DNA from: Chryseobacterium sp. Leaf180
GTDB taxonomy: Bacteria > Bacteroidota > Bacteroidia > Flavobacteriales > Weeksellaceae
Assembly (NCBI RefSeq): GCF_001424585.1
Contig: NZ_LMPJ01000010.1
Coordinates: 240,288 to 304,287 of the forward strand
DNA: 64,000 nt
Direction: 5' to 3'
Below are positions 62,390-64,000 of this stretch, piece by piece. A model generated the notes under the pieces. The model made no database searches and had not been told where the DNA came from. It was given only the letters and a program-made list of their open reading frames with translations. A program made the position numbers and the translations under genes. Every line of letters starts with the position of its first letter. Positions within the stretch are counted from its first letter, which is position 1.

Positions 62390-63226
62390 ATGATCGTTAA
62401 ACAAAAAAATCTTGTTCTCAGCAATCCCGAAACGCGTGATTTTCTCGCCGATGCGTATTTTCCGGATGATAAAAATAATTTGCCGCTCGTGATTTTTGTT
62501 CATGGCTACAAAGGTTATAAGGATTGGGGTGCCTGGGATCTCATGGCTGAGCGTTTTGCTGAAGCCGGTTTTTACTTTGTTAAATTTAATTTTTCACACA
62601 ACGGAACAACAGTTGAAGATCCTGAAAACTTTGGCGATCTGGAAGCTTTCGGAAACAATAGTTACAGCAAAGAACTGTCTGATCTGAGTTTTGTGATCGA
62701 TTATTTTTCCGAAACCAAAAATGTCGATAGAGACAGAATTGCACTGATCGGTCACAGTAGAGGCGCAGGAATTACGATTATAAAAAGCTGCGAAGACAGC
62801 AGAATTCAGGCGTTGATAACCCTTGCCGGTGTCGATAATTTAGACCGTTTTCCAAAAGAAGAAGCTTTTGAAAACTGGAAAAAAGAAGGTGTTTATTTTT
62901 CAGAAAATGGCCGCACCAAACAGCAAATGCCTCATTATTTTCAATTTTATCAGGATTTTGAAAAAAATATTCACCGTTTCGATGTAGAGCGTTGTATGGA
63001 AATGGCTAAAGCGCACATTCTGATTATCCATGGGACCTCAGATGAAAGCGTACACGTTAATAACGCTGAACATTTAAAATTGCTCAATCCCCAATCTGAG
63101 AAATATTTAATAGAAAATGCGAATCATGTTTTCGGAGCCAGCGAACCTTGGAATTATCTAAATATGCCTGACGATCTTCAGAAAGCTGTAGAAAAATCTA
63201 TCTGGTTTCTTCAGGAAAAACTATAG
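62390..63226 (+). CDS. Alpha/beta hydrolase (dienelactone-hydrolase-like)
   Basis: 278 residues, no signal peptide. The oxyanion region HGYKGYKDWG (39-48), the nucleophile elbow GHSRGAG (Ser123), the acid in HGTSDESVHV and the final histidine in ENANHVFG form a complete catalytic triad. The layout resembles serine aminopeptidase/dienelactone-type hydrolases. The substrate is unknown. Confidence 0.85.
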   Translation: MIVKQKNLVLSNPETRDFLADAYFPDDKNNLPLVIFVHGYKGYKDWGAWDLMAERFAEAGFYFVKFNFSHNGTTVEDPENFGDLEAFGNNSYSKELSDLSFVIDYFSETKNVDRDRIALIGHSRGAGITIIKSCEDSRIQALITLAGVDNLDRFPKEEAFENWKKEGVYFSENGRTKQQMPHYFQFYQDFEKNIHRFDVERCMEMAKAHILIIHGTSDESVHVNNAEHLKLLNPQSEKYLIENANHVFGASEPWNYLNMPDDLQKAVEKSIWFLQEKL

Positions 63227-63229
63227 AAA

Positions 63230-63252
63230 AGCAGCAAAACTGCTCCTTTTTT
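63230..63252. terminator. Weak bidirectional terminator
   Basis: AGCAG (63230-63234) pairs with CTGCT (63240-63244), with A-rich and T-rich flanks between the two convergent genes. Confidence 0.5.
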
Positions 63253-64000
63253 TATTGTATCAAAATTTTCCAGGCTTCATTTATTTTATTTTGCAGCAAA
63301 AGTTGTTGAGCTTCTCTATGCATTTCTTGATCGGCGATATAATTACCTTCGGGTAAAACTTCGACGTTAGCCAGCATTCCAAGATCATTTCCTGTGAAAA
63401 CCCGGCTGAGTTTAATTTCGTCTGGAAGCATATCAAATCCAATTCCTTTTGTCACCAGTGGTTTCGGAACTTCAAAAAGATTGTTTCCGTTGTTTCTAGA
63501 ATACCAGTTGCTTCCCAAACGCGCCACCATATCGAGTTTTGCCTGATCAAGATTGCCGTTTTCGTCTAAATATTCTTCGCGAATGTGAATTTTAATAACT
63601 TCACAAATGACAAGATTTCCTGCACCTCCTTGTTCGCCTAGTGATTTTACTTCCAAAACTTTACACTCAAAATTGACCGGAGATTCAGCGATCAGTTTTG
63701 GTTTCACAAAATCGGCATCCATCATCGTCAAACCTGATTTTATAAACTCATTCACATCTTCACCGTATTCTGTTGATGCCAATGAAATCTGCTGCACAAT
63801 TGGGAAATTTACCGTTCCGATTACTACTTCCGAAACTTCCAAAACGTTTTCCAATGTATGTTTTGTTGTATTATCTCTTACTCTTCTTGATGGCGAAAAA
63901 ATCAAAATTGGTGGCACCGTACTGAACATATTAAAAAAGCTGAAAGGCGACAGATTGCTGTTTCCGTTTTTATCCACGGTCGAAGCCAGCGCAATCGGCC
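63252..64000 (-). CDS. Flavin reductase family protein, 5' end missing
   Basis: The frame continues through the window edge: the residues before the first in-window start read PIALASTVDKNG, the standard family start region, so the true start lies beyond 64000. The visible ~249 residues include SPFSFFNMFSTVPPILIFSPSRR (FMN-binding side, given in part), TKHTLENVLE and ISLASTEYGEDVNEF. Members bind FMN and reduce flavin or act as NADH:FMN oxidoreductases. Confidence 0.9.
   Translation of the reverse strand, partial: PIALASTVDKNGNSNLSPFSFFNMFSTVPPILIFSPSRRVRDNTTKHTLENVLEVSEVVIGTVNFPIVQQISLASTEYGEDVNEFIKSGLTMMDADFVKPKLIAESPVNFECKVLEVKSLGEQGGAGNLVICEVIKIHIREEYLDENGNLDQAKLDMVARLGSNWYSRNNGNNLFEVPKPLVTKGIGFDMLPDEIKLSRVFTGNDLGMLANVEVLPEGNYIADQEMHREAQQLLLQNKINEAWKILIQ

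Overview
The window reads as chromosomal DNA of a flavobacterium of the Weeksellaceae, most like the Chryseobacterium/Epilithonimonas/Kaistella group. The evidence is low GC, almost no Shine-Dalgarno sites, many upstream boxes of the Bacteroidetes type (TAnnTTTG, in four cases with TTG 17-23 nt further upstream), two secreted proteins with type IX secretion (T9SS) sorting domains, TonB-dependent receptors, and Bacteroidetes-type families (DUF3575, DUF4136, DUF5522, an Mpl ligase, NamZ). This placement comes from gene content and is not a tree.

Layout. 1-7.4 kb: tRNA-Phe; a secreted thioredoxin-fold protein with two small envelope genes; namZ back to back with an FtsX-type permease; a GC-rich 26-bp palindrome; a cysteine-synthase-like enzyme; a delta-60-repeat T9SS protein. 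7.4-11.3 kb: a YcxB-like protein, the cbpA-cbpM chaperone pair, a dicarboxylate symporter and an unknown membrane protein. 11.6-15.4 kb: a 1264-residue modular T9SS adhesin. 15.6-24.2 kb, mostly minus strand: M1 aminopeptidase, serine hydrolase, thyA, an SDR enzyme, a GreA-like factor with a GH13 lipoprotein, and an acidic pRiA4b-type protein. 24.3-30.1 kb: a PhoR/PhoB-type two-component system divergent from a TonB receptor and a beta-helix lipoprotein. 30.4-34.2 kb: hemL, a LysM glucosaminidase, an ACC-deaminase-like enzyme and a mini HExxH membrane protein. 34.2-40.8 kb, plus strand: DUF5522, DUF4136, an HU-type protein, a 29-residue very basic protein, RNase E/G, a CoA-type Nudix hydrolase, an acyltransferase, a lipoprotein and mpl.

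40.8-42.5 kb is the clearest accessory stretch: a low-GC gene of unknown function, then fifteen consecutive 21-bp units without an indel. 42.5-49.6 kb: a helical protein of unknown function, DUF1304, a TonB receptor with an exposed CxxC coupled to a thioredoxin-fold protein, hmgA, a lipoprotein and pepD. 49.6-56.3 kb: a lipoprotein with a LURP-one-like protein, recR and a glycosyltransferase, secG, and a pair of M16 proteins (one catalytic, one not). 56.4-64 kb: a triple-PAS histidine kinase with a single-domain receiver, a UvrD/PcrA helicase, a HipA-like kinase/DUF3037 pair, an alpha/beta hydrolase, and a flavin reductase cut by the window end.

Most of the window is ordinary housekeeping and envelope biology. 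No CRISPR array, insertion sequence, prophage or recognisable defence island was seen. The most unusual parts are the repeat tract at 42 kb with its neighbour gene, the TonB-receptor modules, the GC-rich palindrome, and three genes whose promoter-like box lies almost on the start codon. Statements about function come from recognising families and motifs by eye; no search was run.
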